This document shows, one piece after another, positions 1 to 8,188 of a DNA stretch of 64,000 bases; positions within the stretch are counted from its first letter, which is position 1; every line of letters begins with the position of its first letter. This DNA is from Methylobacterium sp. E-066. Lineage in GTDB: Bacteria > Pseudomonadota > Alphaproteobacteria > Rhizobiales > Beijerinckiaceae. The stretch lies in contig NZ_JAKSYO010000115.1 of assembly GCF_022829635.1 (NCBI RefSeq), forward strand, positions 1 through 64,000, written 5' to 3'. A model generated the notes under the pieces. It saw only the letters and a program-made list of their open reading frames with translations. It did no database searches and was not told where the DNA came from. Position numbers and translations under genes: made by a program.

Positions 1-120
1 CGCGGGAACGTGCCCCAGGGTTTCTCGCACATGGCGCTGATCAACGCGGCCCTGCGGCTGGAGGACAGCATCGACCGGTTCGGCTTGGTCGACGCGATCG
101 AGCGGCGGGCGGCCGAATAA
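1..120 (+). CDS. C-terminal fragment of a GH15 (glucoamylase/trehalase-like) glycoside hydrolase
   Basis: The window opens inside a reading frame that ends at the TAA at 118-120; only the last 39 residues are present. The piece contains GNVPQGFSHMALINAALRL, which matches the usual C-terminal end of bacterial family GH15 alpha-glucosidases/glucoamylases/trehalases, where a G-N-x-P-Q-A/G-F-S-H-x-A-L-I-N block ends the (alpha/alpha)6 barrel. Catalytic residues and the N-terminus lie outside the window, so substrate (trehalose, glucan, dextrin) cannot be told. Partial because of the window edge, not because the gene is visibly broken. Confidence 0.7.
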   Translation, partial: RGNVPQGFSHMALINAALRLEDSIDRFGLVDAIERRAAE

Positions 121-217
121 GCAAACTCACGGCCGCGTCCCTCGCCCCGTTTGCGCCGAGCGCCGTCCGATCCGTCCAACGGCCTGGACGACGGACGGAG
201 GCTGAAGCTTTTAAGCC

Positions 218-329
218 GTCATTCCGGGGCGCCGCAGGCGAGCCCGGAATCCAGATCCACCGCCGATGCAGGGCCGTGCGACACCTGCGTTTCTGGGTTC
301 CGGGCTCCGCTTCGCGGCCCCGGAATGAC
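218..329. repeat. Repeat A, copy 1: 112-bp element with perfect 13-bp terminal inverted repeats
   Basis: Begins GTCATTCCGGGGC (218-230) and ends with its exact reverse complement GCCCCGGAATGAC (317-329); an inner pair of arms around GAGCCCGGAATCCAG and CTGGGTTCCGGGCTC extends the palindrome. A second copy of the same length is at 60857-60968 and a decayed one at 38619-38748. It fills the gap between the GH15 gene end and the DUF2336 gene. Non-coding; it would fold as a long hairpin in RNA. Confidence 0.85.
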
Positions 330-370
330 GGAGCGGGTTGTGTAGACCAGCGATGGGTTCCTGGCTTCGG

Positions 371-1900
371 TCAGGCCGCGATCCGGATCACCTCGTCCGA
401 CCCCGCATCCGCAGTGTCGCGGCTGGCGCGGAACTGATCCAGCAGGTCGGCCCCGAGCCCGTCGAGGACCTCCTGCATGGCAGCCTGGACCTCCGGATCC
501 TCCTCCTTCGGCTCCGTGCGGTACCAGGCCAGGATCTGCTCGGGCAGCGCATCCAGGATCGCGCCGACCGGGTTGGGCACTTCGGCCACCGCCGGCTCGC
601 CTTGTGTAGCCTCGACCACCACCGGATCGGCGGTCTCGATCGGAGCCGCCGCGACGACTTCGACGGCGTTCTCCGGTTCGGCGAAGGCGGTGCGGCGCTG
701 GCTCTCCAGGGCGGCGCGCCAGGCGGCATCCGTGGCCTCGGCGTCGCGGCGGACGGCTTCCCGGGCCATGGCTTCGGCCGCGATAGCACGGGCGACTTCG
801 CGGGCCTCGTCGCGGGCGGCCTCGGCCTCGTAGCGGGTCAGCAGGGCGACCACCGCGTGCATCTCCGGCGCCGGCAAGTCGGTGCAGGCGTCGATGGCGG
901 ATTCGATCATCCGGCGCGACAGGCCGGCGCCGCGCAGGCCGGTCGGTCCGCCGGCTGCTTGCCGCGCGGAAAGGGCCGCCTGCATCGCCGGCAGCAGCGC
1001 GTCGGGCAGCCCGGCCTTCCGGTGCAGCTCGGCGAAGGACCGCGGCTCCCGCATGGCCCGGGCGATCCCGACATGATCCTGGCCCGACAGGTCGGCCAGC
1101 GCCGCCTGCACGAAGTCGGTCCGGCCCGAGAGCACGGCCCGGAGGATCAGGCCCGCGGTGAGCTGGCGGGTCGTGCGCAGATGCGTCACGAGGCGCGCGA
1201 CCCCGGCAGCGCCGGATTGATCGCAGGCCTCCAGGGCCACGCGCTCGCCCGCCTCGCGGCGCATCCGGTCGCAGCGCTCGGTGCCGAGCCAGCCGCGGTC
1301 TGTGACGAACAGCGACAGGGCTTCGGCCACCGCGAGTCCGATCGCGTAGCGCACCTCCGGCGGCAGGTCGGATCGGCGGAGCAGCGCTTCGCGTAAGTCC
1401 GCTTCGTCGCCGCGGCGCTCGATCATGCGCAGCATCCGGCCCGCGGTAATCTTCGCCGTGGGGTTCCCGGCGAGCACCACCAGGGTGTCCAGCTCGCCGA
1501 TCTCGGCCAGAGCTCCCGAGACCGCGTGCGAGAGATGGTGGCGGGCGGCGATCACGGCCCGGGTGGCCTCGTCGCCCAAAGCCGCGGCATCGACCAGATC
1601 CGCGTCGGTCAGCACCGGCGAGCGTGCCAGGACCAGACGCGCTACCTCCGGCACGTCGCAGGACAGGGCGACCACCAGGGGCCGCGGCGTCCGGGCGGAG
1701 GCCGCGCAGGTCTCGGCGAGGGCCCGGCGGACCAAGGGCGACGGATCGTCGAGCAGCGACAGCAGCGCGGTCTTGGCCTCCCAGGCCTCGTCGGCGGAGA
1801 GGTCGCCGTAGAGGTACGCCCGCGCCAGCGCGGTGGTGGCCTCGGCTCGGCGGCCGGCCGAGGCGTTCTGGGTCCAGGCCAGGAACTCGCGGATGATCAT
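371..1900 (-). CDS. DUF2336 domain-containing protein
   Basis: A 509-residue soluble, alanine-rich, mostly helical protein. The first ~350 residues look like the DUF2336 family of alphaproteobacteria, HEAT-like helical repeats (for example the segment around DDPSPLVRRALAETCA and the GNPTAKITAGRMLRMI segment). The C-terminal ~150 residues are acidic and low in complexity. No catalytic motif is visible. The start ATG overlaps the stop of the upstream transglycosylase gene in an ATGA arrangement, so the two are probably translationally coupled. Function is unknown; DUF2336 proteins are often near motility or cell-envelope genes, so a link with the muralytic neighbour is only an inference. Confidence 0.8.
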   Translation of the reverse strand: MIIREFLAWTQNASAGRRAEATTALARAYLYGDLSADEAWEAKTALLSLLDDPSPLVRRALAETCAASARTPRPLVVALSCDVPEVARLVLARSPVLTDADLVDAAALGDEATRAVIAARHHLSHAVSGALAEIGELDTLVVLAGNPTAKITAGRMLRMIERRGDEADLREALLRRSDLPPEVRYAIGLAVAEALSLFVTDRGWLGTERCDRMRREAGERVALEACDQSGAAGVARLVTHLRTTRQLTAGLILRAVLSGRTDFVQAALADLSGQDHVGIARAMREPRSFAELHRKAGLPDALLPAMQAALSARQAAGGPTGLRGAGLSRRMIESAIDACTDLPAPEMHAVVALLTRYEAEAARDEAREVARAIAAEAMAREAVRRDAEATDAAWRAALESQRRTAFAEPENAVEVVAAAPIETADPVVVEATQGEPAVAEVPNPVGAILDALPEQILAWYRTEPKEEDPEVQAAMQEVLDGLGADLLDQFRASRDTADAGSDEVIRIAA

Positions 1901-3015
1901 GGGCCGCTCCGGGGGGCGAACAGGCTGGTCCTGGTGCCGGTGGTGGATCCCGCGCCGGCGAGATCGGCCGGGCGGCGGGGCGGCAGCGGCGGGTTGACGA
2001 GGGCGAGACCGGCCGGCGTCGGCGCCGGTTCAGCGAGGGCGCCTGTAGTCGCCGGCTCAATCGCGGCAATGCTCGGTGGAGGTTCGGCGCCCGAACGCGG
2101 AAAATAGGTCGGCGCGGCGTGCTGGGTCGGCGGCGCCGCGTTGCGGGCCTGCCAGAGTCGCGCCACCGCGTCGGACGCCGCCCCGCGCTGGTCGGTCTGG
2201 AACAGGCTGCGCAGGTCGGAGCTGCCGCCGAACGCCGTCGCGGTGCTGGCATAGGCGGTGGCCGCCTGGGTGGCGGGGGCGCCGTCCTGGCGCAGGGCGG
2301 TCAGGTCGGTGGCGGCTGCGGCGCCCTGCGCGGCGGCCGACAGGCTGGCATAGAGCTCGGCGGCGCTGCGTGGCCGGCCAGCCCGATCGTAGAACAGGGC
2401 CCGGTTGGCGGCGGCCGCCTCCGGCAGGTCGAGGGCGGCGGCCCGGGCCGGGAAGGCGCGGGCGGTCGAGATCAACGCGGCCGCGCCCTTGGCCCCGAGG
2501 ACATGCGCCGCATAGAGGTCGCCGGATGTCGGGTCGCGCCCGAGGGCCGCGGCGAGCGCGTCGGAATTCTGCTGGGTCAGGGCGCCGGCCAGCGTCGCGG
2601 AGATCTTGGGATCGCGCCGCAGATCGAGGATCGCCTGGCGCTGGTCGGCATCCGGGACCGTATAGGTGCCGTCCGGCTGCCGGGTGATCGCGTCCGCATG
2701 CGCCTGGAGGCCGAGCTTCGGCCCGGCATTCTTCATCACCCCGAGCCAGGTCTGCTCGATGAACTGGAACAGGCCGGTGGCCGACGAGGTCCCGGCCTTG
2801 GCGGCGGGATCGAGGGCGGATTCCCGCCGGGCCGTGGCCAGGAGGTAGTCGAAGCCGACGCCGCTCGCCATCGCGCCGTCGCGGATCGCCTGGACCACTG
2901 GCCCGGAGGCGGCCGCGCCCGACGCCGCCCGTCCTTGCGCGGGTGGGCTGCTCTCCGGTGGGCTGGACGGCGTGGTGAACAGGAACATCCGGGCGCGCAC
3001 GGGGTCTGAGGACAC
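1897..3015 (-). CDS. Lytic transglycosylase SLT-domain protein
   Basis: 372 residues. The N-terminal half carries a soluble lytic transglycosylase-like fold: DYLLATARRESALDPAAKAG holds the catalytic Glu in the R-E-S context, followed by SSATGLFQFIEQTWL, the usual G-L-F-Q-F block. Such enzymes cleave peptidoglycan to 1,6-anhydro-muropeptides in the periplasm. The C-terminal third is Pro/Ala-rich and probably disordered. No clear signal peptide is visible: the first residues contain a short MFLFTT stretch only, so export may be by a flagellar-type route (several such enzymes act in rod assembly) or the start may be wrong. The start used is GTG at 3015 with AGG a few bases before it; an in-frame ATG is ten codons in. 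Overlaps the DUF2336 gene by 4 bases. Confidence 0.78.
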   Translation of the reverse strand: MSSDPVRARMFLFTTPSSPPESSPPAQGRAASGAAASGPVVQAIRDGAMASGVGFDYLLATARRESALDPAAKAGTSSATGLFQFIEQTWLGVMKNAGPKLGLQAHADAITRQPDGTYTVPDADQRQAILDLRRDPKISATLAGALTQQNSDALAAALGRDPTSGDLYAAHVLGAKGAAALISTARAFPARAAALDLPEAAAANRALFYDRAGRPRSAAELYASLSAAAQGAAAATDLTALRQDGAPATQAATAYASTATAFGGSSDLRSLFQTDQRGAASDAVARLWQARNAAPPTQHAAPTYFPRSGAEPPPSIAAIEPATTGALAEPAPTPAGLALVNPPLPPRRPADLAGAGSTTGTRTSLFAPRSGP

Positions 3016-3078
3016 CGTGAACCTGCGCCGCTTATGGTAAACAACTCCTCAATCGACGTTGCGCGGCGATATCCGGTT

Positions 3079-3708
3079 TCAGGAGCCGGTGAACTCGGCC
3101 GCGCCCTTCGGACGGCGCATCTGGAACCGGGTGTCGGCGGTGGCACGGAAGTAATCGAAATAGCCGCCGCGCAGGATCGGATGCATCGCCGCCGTGTCGA
3201 CCATGCCGTCCGTGACGAAGCGCTCGTCGACGTAGATCGACACCACCTGCCCGATCACCAGAAAGTTCTCGGCCTCAGCCCCGCCGAGCGGCACCAGCGG
3301 GACGGTCTGAAGCCAGCGGCATTCGAGGGCGGCGGGCGAGGCCGCCACCCGGGGCGGTCGCACCTTCTGCGAGGGGGCGGTCTCGAGCTTGGCGAAGGCG
3401 AACTCGCTCTCGCCCCGCGGCAATGGCGCCGAGGAATCGTTCATCCCGTCGCGCAGATCCCAGGTCGCCAGGCTGCAGACGAACTCGGCCCCCTCCTCGG
3501 CGAAGGTCATGGCGTCCTTCCGGCCCGAGGACGAGAACGCCACCATGTTGTCGGCCACCGCATTGAAGAACGAGTACGGCGCGAGATTGAGCTTGCCGTC
3601 CCGGCTCATGGCGCTGATCCAGCCGATCGGCCGCGGCGCGACGATCGCCTTCAGCGGGTTGTGCGGCAGGGCGCGCGCCTCGCGCGGGGCTTCGAGATCG
3701 TAATGCAC
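3079..3708 (-). CDS. Flavin reductase-like (FMN-binding split-barrel) protein
   Basis: 209 residues, the usual length of the flavin reductase/DUF447-type split-barrel family. Signature stretches are NPLKAIVAPRPIGWISAMSR and LNLAPYSFFNAVADN near the N-terminus, where the family binds FMN, and the conserved VGQVV-type strand (FLVIGQVVSIYVDE). Likely an NAD(P)H:flavin oxidoreductase or an FMN-dependent oxidoreductase of unknown substrate in the cytoplasm. The start is GTG at 3708, supported by a GAAGG ribosome site seven bases upstream. It lies 27 bases downstream of the nitroreductase gene on the same strand, so the two flavoproteins probably form an operon. Confidence 0.82.
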   Translation of the reverse strand: MHYDLEAPREARALPHNPLKAIVAPRPIGWISAMSRDGKLNLAPYSFFNAVADNMVAFSSSGRKDAMTFAEEGAEFVCSLATWDLRDGMNDSSAPLPRGESEFAFAKLETAPSQKVRPPRVAASPAALECRWLQTVPLVPLGGAEAENFLVIGQVVSIYVDERFVTDGMVDTAAMHPILRGGYFDYFRATADTRFQMRRPKGAAEFTGS

Positions 3709-3735
3709 GGGTGCGCCTTCTGAGGTCTGTCTCGC

Positions 3736-4299
3736 TCAGAGATAGGTCACGATCTCGGAAAGACTCGGCCGCGGCCGGTCGGACGGCACCTCGCGCGCCC
3801 GGCCGATATGCACGAAGCCGGCGAGCTTTTCGGACGGCGCGAGGCCCAGCGCATCCAGCACCCGGCGGTCGTAGGCGTACCATTCGGTCAGCCAGGACGT
3901 GGCGAAGCCGGAGGCATTGGCCGCGATCACGAGATTCATCGTGGCGGCGCCCACCGAGAGCAACTGCTCCCAGTCCGGGATTTTTATATGTGGGCCGGTG
4001 CGGGAAACGACCGCGACGGCGACCGGCGCGTGCATCAGGCGGCCGCGTTCCTGGGCCAGCCGCTCGGGGGTCGCCTCGGGATTGTCGGCCAAAAAGGTCG
4101 CCGCGATGGTCTCGCCGACCCGTTCCCGGGCCGCCTCGGCGATGACGATGAACCGCCAGGGCGCCAGCTTGCCGTGGTCGGGCACCCGGGAGGCGACGGT
4201 CAGGATGGTCTCGAGCTGGGCGCGGTCCGGCCCCGGGCCGTCGAGCAGCAGGGGCGGCACCGAGCGGCGCGTTGTCAGGAGGTCGAGGGTGGCGTTCAT
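3736..4299 (-). CDS. Nitroreductase family protein
   Basis: 187 residues. Typical nitroreductase features: the N-terminal L-x-T-R-R-S-V motif that contacts FMN phosphate, SRVPDHGKLAPWRFIVI, and the mid-protein SVGAATMNLVIAANASGFAT helix. The family reduces nitroaromatics, quinones or enones with NAD(P)H and FMN; this short subtype (YdjA-like) is usually a homodimer. The start is the ATG at 4299; the open frame continues upstream to 4485, but that extension lacks protein-like sequence and overlaps the region before the next gene. Probably co-transcribed with the flavin reductase-like gene downstream. Confidence 0.85.
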   Translation of the reverse strand: MNATLDLLTTRRSVPPLLLDGPGPDRAQLETILTVASRVPDHGKLAPWRFIVIAEAARERVGETIAATFLADNPEATPERLAQERGRLMHAPVAVAVVSRTGPHIKIPDWEQLLSVGAATMNLVIAANASGFATSWLTEWYAYDRRVLDALGLAPSEKLAGFVHIGRAREVPSDRPRPSLSEIVTYL

Positions 4300-4434
4300 G
4301 CGTCCTGTCCCGCTGGGAAATCGGCACCCGGATGTGGCATGCAGGGCCCGGCGGTGGAAGAGCGTGCGGCCTTGCCGCCGCCATGGTCCGAAGGCACAGG
4401 CGGGCCCGGATACGGCTTGATGAGGATTCGACCG

Positions 4435-5361
4435 ATGCGCACGAGGCTTGCCGCGATGGCGGTGGCAATTCTCCTGCCGGCCCATCTCGTGCCGGCGAAC
4501 GCGCTCGCGCAGCAGGGCGTGTTCCAGAACCGCCTCGGCGACCCCCTGCCCTCCCCGTCGATCACCAGCCCGAGCCTGCCGCCCAGCATGCCGCCGGCCG
4601 AGCCGGAGGCGCAGCTGTCCCTGTCGGCGCTTCTATCCGGGGCGGGCGTGTCCCTGCGCCAGGGGCTGGCTTGGCGGATCTACGAGGATCGCGGCGACGG
4701 CACCCGGCCGTCGATCGTCGGCCGCTCCACCGAGGCCGAGCCGAACTTCATCCTCGCCCCCGGCGCCTACGTGGCGACCGTGACCTACGGCTTCGCCAGC
4801 GCCTCGAAGCGGATCGTGATGGGCGGCCAGCCGGCCACCGACACCCTCCGGGTCGCGGCCGGCGCCCTGAAGCTCGCCGGGGCCGTCGGCGACCAAAAAA
4901 TTCCGGCCGCGCAGGTCTCGTTCTCGGTGTTCGTGCCGGTGGGGACCAATTCCGAGGGCCGGCTGGTGCGCTCCGGCATCAAGGCCGGGGAGATCCTGCG
5001 TCTGCCGGAGGGCACGTATCACGTGGTCTCGACCTATGGGGAGTCGAACGCGATCCAGCGCGCCGACCTGCGCGTCGAGAACGGCAAGGTCACGGAGGCG
5101 ACCCTCAACCACCGCGCCGCCACCGTCACCCTCAAGCTGGTCGCTGCCCCCGGGGCCGAGGCCTATGCCGGCACCGCCTTCTCGGTGCTGACGCCCGGCG
5201 GCGACACGATCCGCGAGGCGATCGGCGCGTTTCCGCAAGTGACCCTGGCCGAGGGCGACTACGTGCTGATCGCCCGCCATGACGGGCAGGTCTATACCCG
5301 CGAGTTCAAGGTCGAGAGCGGGCTCGACCGGGACATCGAGGTGGTGGCCAAGGCCGGTTGA
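4435..5361 (+). CDS. Secreted/periplasmic protein of unknown function with beta-sandwich-like repeats
   Basis: 308 residues. A clear signal peptide (TRLAAMAVAILLPAHLVPANALA, cleaved near residue 24-25) is followed by a proline-rich linker, then a series of repeated strand-rich modules, each with a phrase such as APGAYVATVTYGFAS, PEGTYHVVSTYGESN or AEGDYVLIARHDGQVYTREF. These G-x-Y-x-V segments resemble carboxypeptidase-regulatory/PEGA-like sandwich modules. No catalytic residues are seen. The start ATG at 4435 is preferred because GAGG sits nine bases before it; an ATG at 4420 is in frame but has no ribosome site. Divergent from the nitroreductase gene. Homologues in alphaproteobacteria are annotated as hypothetical. 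Confidence 0.7.
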   Translation: MRTRLAAMAVAILLPAHLVPANALAQQGVFQNRLGDPLPSPSITSPSLPPSMPPAEPEAQLSLSALLSGAGVSLRQGLAWRIYEDRGDGTRPSIVGRSTEAEPNFILAPGAYVATVTYGFASASKRIVMGGQPATDTLRVAAGALKLAGAVGDQKIPAAQVSFSVFVPVGTNSEGRLVRSGIKAGEILRLPEGTYHVVSTYGESNAIQRADLRVENGKVTEATLNHRAATVTLKLVAAPGAEAYAGTAFSVLTPGGDTIREAIGAFPQVTLAEGDYVLIARHDGQVYTREFKVESGLDRDIEVVAKAG

Positions 5362-5368
5362 ACCCGGT

Positions 5369-6265
5369 TCAGGCCAGCCGCCGCGCCAGGGCCACGCAGG
5401 CGGCGACCAGAATGGCCGCGGCGATCATCGCGGGCTCGATCCGCTCGCCGAGCACCAGGGCGGCGACGCCGAGCCCCAGGAACGGCTGCAGCAACTGAAG
5501 CTGCCCGATTGCCGCGATGCCGCCCCGGGCGAGCGCCCGGTACCAGAACACGAACCCGATCAGCATGCTGAACAGGGCCACATAGCCCAGGCCAGCCCAG
5601 GCCGGGAGCGGGATCGCGCCGGGATTGGCCGGGCTAAAGACCAGCGCCAGCGGCGGGGAGAGCGGCAGGGACAGGACCGTCGCCCAGGCGATCACCTGCC
5701 AGCCGCCGAGCCGCCGCGCCAGGATCCCGCCCTCTGCATAGCCGAGCCCACAGACCAGGATCGCCGCGAGCATGAAGGCGTCCCCCGGTCCCGGCGGCCC
5801 GTCGAGCCCGCGGGCGGCGAAGCCCACCGTCACGAGGGCGCCCAGCACCGACAGGACCCAGAAGGCCGCGGACGGGCGCTCGCCCGAGCGCAGGGCGCCG
5901 AACAGGGCGGTCGAAAGCGGCAGCAAGCCGACGAAGACGGTCCCGTGTGCTGCGCCGACGGTGCGCAGGGCCAGCGCGGTCAGGAGCGGGAAGCCGACTA
6001 CGACCCCGACGGCCACGATCGCGAGCGCACCGAGATCGCTCCTCCGCGGCCACGCCTCTCTCAGGATCAGCAGCGCAGCCGCCCCCGCGAGGCCGGCGAG
6101 TGCTGCCCGTGCCGCGCTGAGGAACAGCGCATCCATGCCGGTCAGCGCGAGGCGGGTCGCCACCAGGGAGGCGCTGAAGATCGCGACGCCGATCAGCCCG
6201 TCGATCCAGGCGCCCGATTGTCGCGTGACGGCACCCAAGCCCGCGCCACCCGGCAACGCCTTCAC
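5369..6265 (-). CDS. EamA/DMT-family transporter (drug/metabolite exporter)
   Basis: About 298 residues of almost continuous hydrophobic helices, consistent with the 10-helix DMT (EamA) fold made of two homologous halves; the second half contains GYVALFSMLIGFVFWYRALA and QLQLLQPFLGLGVAALVLGE, which match the family's conserved helix 8-10 region. Substrate unknown; relatives export amino acids, metabolites or drugs through the inner membrane. GTG at 6265 is preferred as start because a GGGAGAGG ribosome site ends a few bases before it; an ATG at 6319 is in frame and would add 18 hydrophilic residues. Convergent with the secreted-protein gene at 4435-5361, with only a few bases between stops. 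Confidence 0.85.
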   Translation of the reverse strand: MKALPGGAGLGAVTRQSGAWIDGLIGVAIFSASLVATRLALTGMDALFLSAARAALAGLAGAAALLILREAWPRRSDLGALAIVAVGVVVGFPLLTALALRTVGAAHGTVFVGLLPLSTALFGALRSGERPSAAFWVLSVLGALVTVGFAARGLDGPPGPGDAFMLAAILVCGLGYAEGGILARRLGGWQVIAWATVLSLPLSPPLALVFSPANPGAIPLPAWAGLGYVALFSMLIGFVFWYRALARGGIAAIGQLQLLQPFLGLGVAALVLGERIEPAMIAAAILVAACVALARRLA

Positions 6266-6554
6266 GACCTCTCCCTGTTTCACAGTCCGTGTCCCCCGGT
6301 CATCATCCGGCCGTGACATGCGTCCAGCGGCCGCTTGCCGCCAGGGACGGTTCGGGCGCGGTCCAGCTGAACTGTCCCGGCCGTGGACCCGTACAATCGC
6401 TTTGGGCCGTCATGCCGCGCGGAGACCCGGCGATGCCCGCCTGAGGGATCCGATCGGTTCCATGTTCCGGGCATTAACATTTCTGCGCGAGGGCGGAACG
6501 ATGCGACCGGGCCGGCACTTTCCAGGCGCCCATTCCGGGCCGCTGGAGATCCTT

Positions 6555-6953
6555 ATGCGCCGCCTCGTCCTCGCTACCCTCGCCGCCGCTGTCCTGGCCG
6601 GCCCTGCCCTCGCCGCCAACGACACGCCCCCGACGGTGGCCCCCAAGTTCGAGAGCGTGCCGCAGGACGCGGTGCTGAGCTACAACCTGATCGGCCTCAA
6701 CATCACCGACGCGGCGAACAACACCGTCGGCGAGATCAAGGACCTCGCGATCGTCCATGAGAAGCTCGTCGGCTACATCGTCTCCGTCGGCGGCTTCCTC
6801 GGCATGGGCGAGCGCTACGTCGCCGTCGCGCCGTCCTCCGTTGCCCTCGGCTACGATGCCGACGCGAAGAAGTGGAAGGCGATCATCGGCGCCACCAAGG
6901 ATCAGCTGAAATCCGCGCCGGAGTTCAAGTACGACGGCAAGTTCAAGCGCTGA
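6555..6953 (+). CDS. Secreted PRC-barrel domain protein
   Basis: 132 residues. A signal peptide (RRLVLATLAAAVLAGPALAA, cleavage near residue 21) precedes a PRC-barrel-type domain: SYNLIGLNITDAANNTVGEI followed by KDLAIVHEKLVGYIVSVGGF and GERYVAVAPSSVAL. PRC barrels are small beta-barrels that bind other molecules or RNA; secreted single-domain copies are common in Methylobacterium and relatives, where the role is unknown but expression is often linked to stress. The start ATG at 6555 has a GGAG site upstream; the in-frame ATG at 6501 would bury the signal peptide. A gap of ~200 bases without a recognisable gene follows. Confidence 0.85.
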   Translation: MRRLVLATLAAAVLAGPALAANDTPPTVAPKFESVPQDAVLSYNLIGLNITDAANNTVGEIKDLAIVHEKLVGYIVSVGGFLGMGERYVAVAPSSVALGYDADAKKWKAIIGATKDQLKSAPEFKYDGKFKR

Positions 6954-7173
6954 TCTTTGGCCAGGGCTGCCGGCAAGCGGAGTGCCGCCACTGCCGCAGC
7001 CCCGGCTCCGCGTGGATTCCCGGTCGTTCGATGACGGGCAGATCGAGACCCAGAAGTGTCGCTGCTCCGGAGGCGACATCGCGCAGCGGCCGGAGGTGCC
7101 TGACGCGTCGCGACGGCCAGAATCTCATATCCGAGATCGCGGCCTCGACCCTGTCGCAAGCGCCGGTCGAACG

Positions 7174-7425
7174 TCAGGACGACGCCCGATCCCCCTGCAG
7201 GGCTTCGCGCGCGATCTGGCTGACCAGCGCGTCGCGTTTCGCCTGGCGGAGGATGATGCGGGCCGCCGCCCGGGCATTGGCCGCGCGCAAGGCGGCCTGC
7301 GGACCGCCATCGCGCTGCGCTCGGCTGGCGAGCGCGCGAAACCATTTGACGTTGCCGAGCGCGGCTGCCCGGCGGCTGATCGGGCCACCGACATCGAGTG
7401 GCTTTTCTACTGTTGCAGCGGCCAT
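7174..7425 (-). CDS. Small hypothetical protein
   Basis: An 83-residue frame beginning MAAATVEKPLDVGGPIS and continuing as a charged, Ala/Arg-rich amphipathic helix (WFRALASRAQRDGG, AARIILRQAKRDALVSQIA). The composition is protein-like and differs from the frames on the opposite strand, but no ribosome site is convincing and no family is recognised. The flanking stretches 6954-7173 and 7426-7726 (about 300 bases) show no other gene. Uncertain; may be non-coding. Confidence 0.35.
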   Translation of the reverse strand: MAAATVEKPLDVGGPISRRAAALGNVKWFRALASRAQRDGGPQAALRAANARAAARIILRQAKRDALVSQIAREALQGDRASS

Positions 7426-7726
7426 TGGCTCAATCCTGGACTGCACGTCGCCGCTTGTCCGCGTATGAGACAAGAAATGGCGATGCTGAGCAGACTCGGC
7501 AATAGTGGTGCCGGGCGCTGATCTTAGAAAACGACACAGTTTTCGCGGTTCGACGGTGCGGGGCCGCACGCCGCTCCCTCGCATCGGCCCAGCTTGCCGT
7601 AGCGACTCAGCTGGCCGCCCACGTCCCGGCGGCTCGCCCTGTCGCAGGGACACCCTACACGGAACCTTTGCGGCGGCGCGCGGTAGAATCCTCGCTGAAC
7701 GATGTGATCGTATGACGAGGATCGCT

Positions 7727-8188
7727 GTGTCCGAAATGTACCCGCGATCGACCGCCAGCATCGCCGGTCATCCCATCCATCCGATGCTTGTGCCGATCCC
7801 GATCGTCTGCTTCGTCGGGACCCTCGTGACCGATGTCGCGTATTGGTCGACGGCCAACATGCAATGGGCCAACTTCTCGGTCTGGCTCCTGACCGTCGGG
7901 CTGGTCGCCTCCGTGTTCGCGGCGCTGGCCGGCGCGATCGATTTCTTCGGGGATCGGAGCATCCGGCGGCTCAAGCCCGCCTGGATCCACGTGGCCGGCA
8001 ATGCGGTTGCGCTGTTCCTCGCGATCGTCAACGCCTTCGTGCACAGCCGCGACGCCTACACATCCGTCGTGCCGACGGGCCTGATCCTTTCGGCCCTGGT
8101 CGTCCTGATCCTGATGGTCACCGGCTGGAGGGGTGCCGCTTTGATCCATCGTCACCGAGTCGGCGTTCGGCCGGGAGAGCGCGCATGA
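7727..8188 (+). CDS. DUF2231 membrane protein
   Basis: 153 residues with the DUF2231 signature IAGHPIHPMLVPIPIVCFVG at the start (the G-H-P-x-H-P-x-L-x-x-x-P motif), then four membrane helices: near residues 18-36, 47-67, 83-103 and 115-135. DUF2231 proteins are integral membrane proteins of unknown function. I choose GTG at 7727 because a CGAGGA ribosome site stands six bases before it; the ATG at 7712 (and 7736) are alternatives without that support. Its stop overlaps the start of the sorbosone dehydrogenase-like gene (ATGA), so the two are coupled; this pairing recurs in alphaproteobacteria, suggesting the membrane protein works with the lipoprotein. Confidence 0.85.
   Translation: MSEMYPRSTASIAGHPIHPMLVPIPIVCFVGTLVTDVAYWSTANMQWANFSVWLLTVGLVASVFAALAGAIDFFGDRSIRRLKPAWIHVAGNAVALFLAIVNAFVHSRDAYTSVVPTGLILSALVVLILMVTGWRGAALIHRHRVGVRPGERA

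Noticed and set aside
4300-4485. N-terminal extension of the nitroreductase frame
   Set aside because: The extra 62 residues are basic and unlike the family, and they run into the divergent gene's leader; ATG at 4299 fits the family start.
6982-7521. A 179-codon plus-strand frame after the PRC-barrel gene
   Set aside because: No ribosome site, composition like shadow frames, several Cys/Arg-rich stretches and no family.
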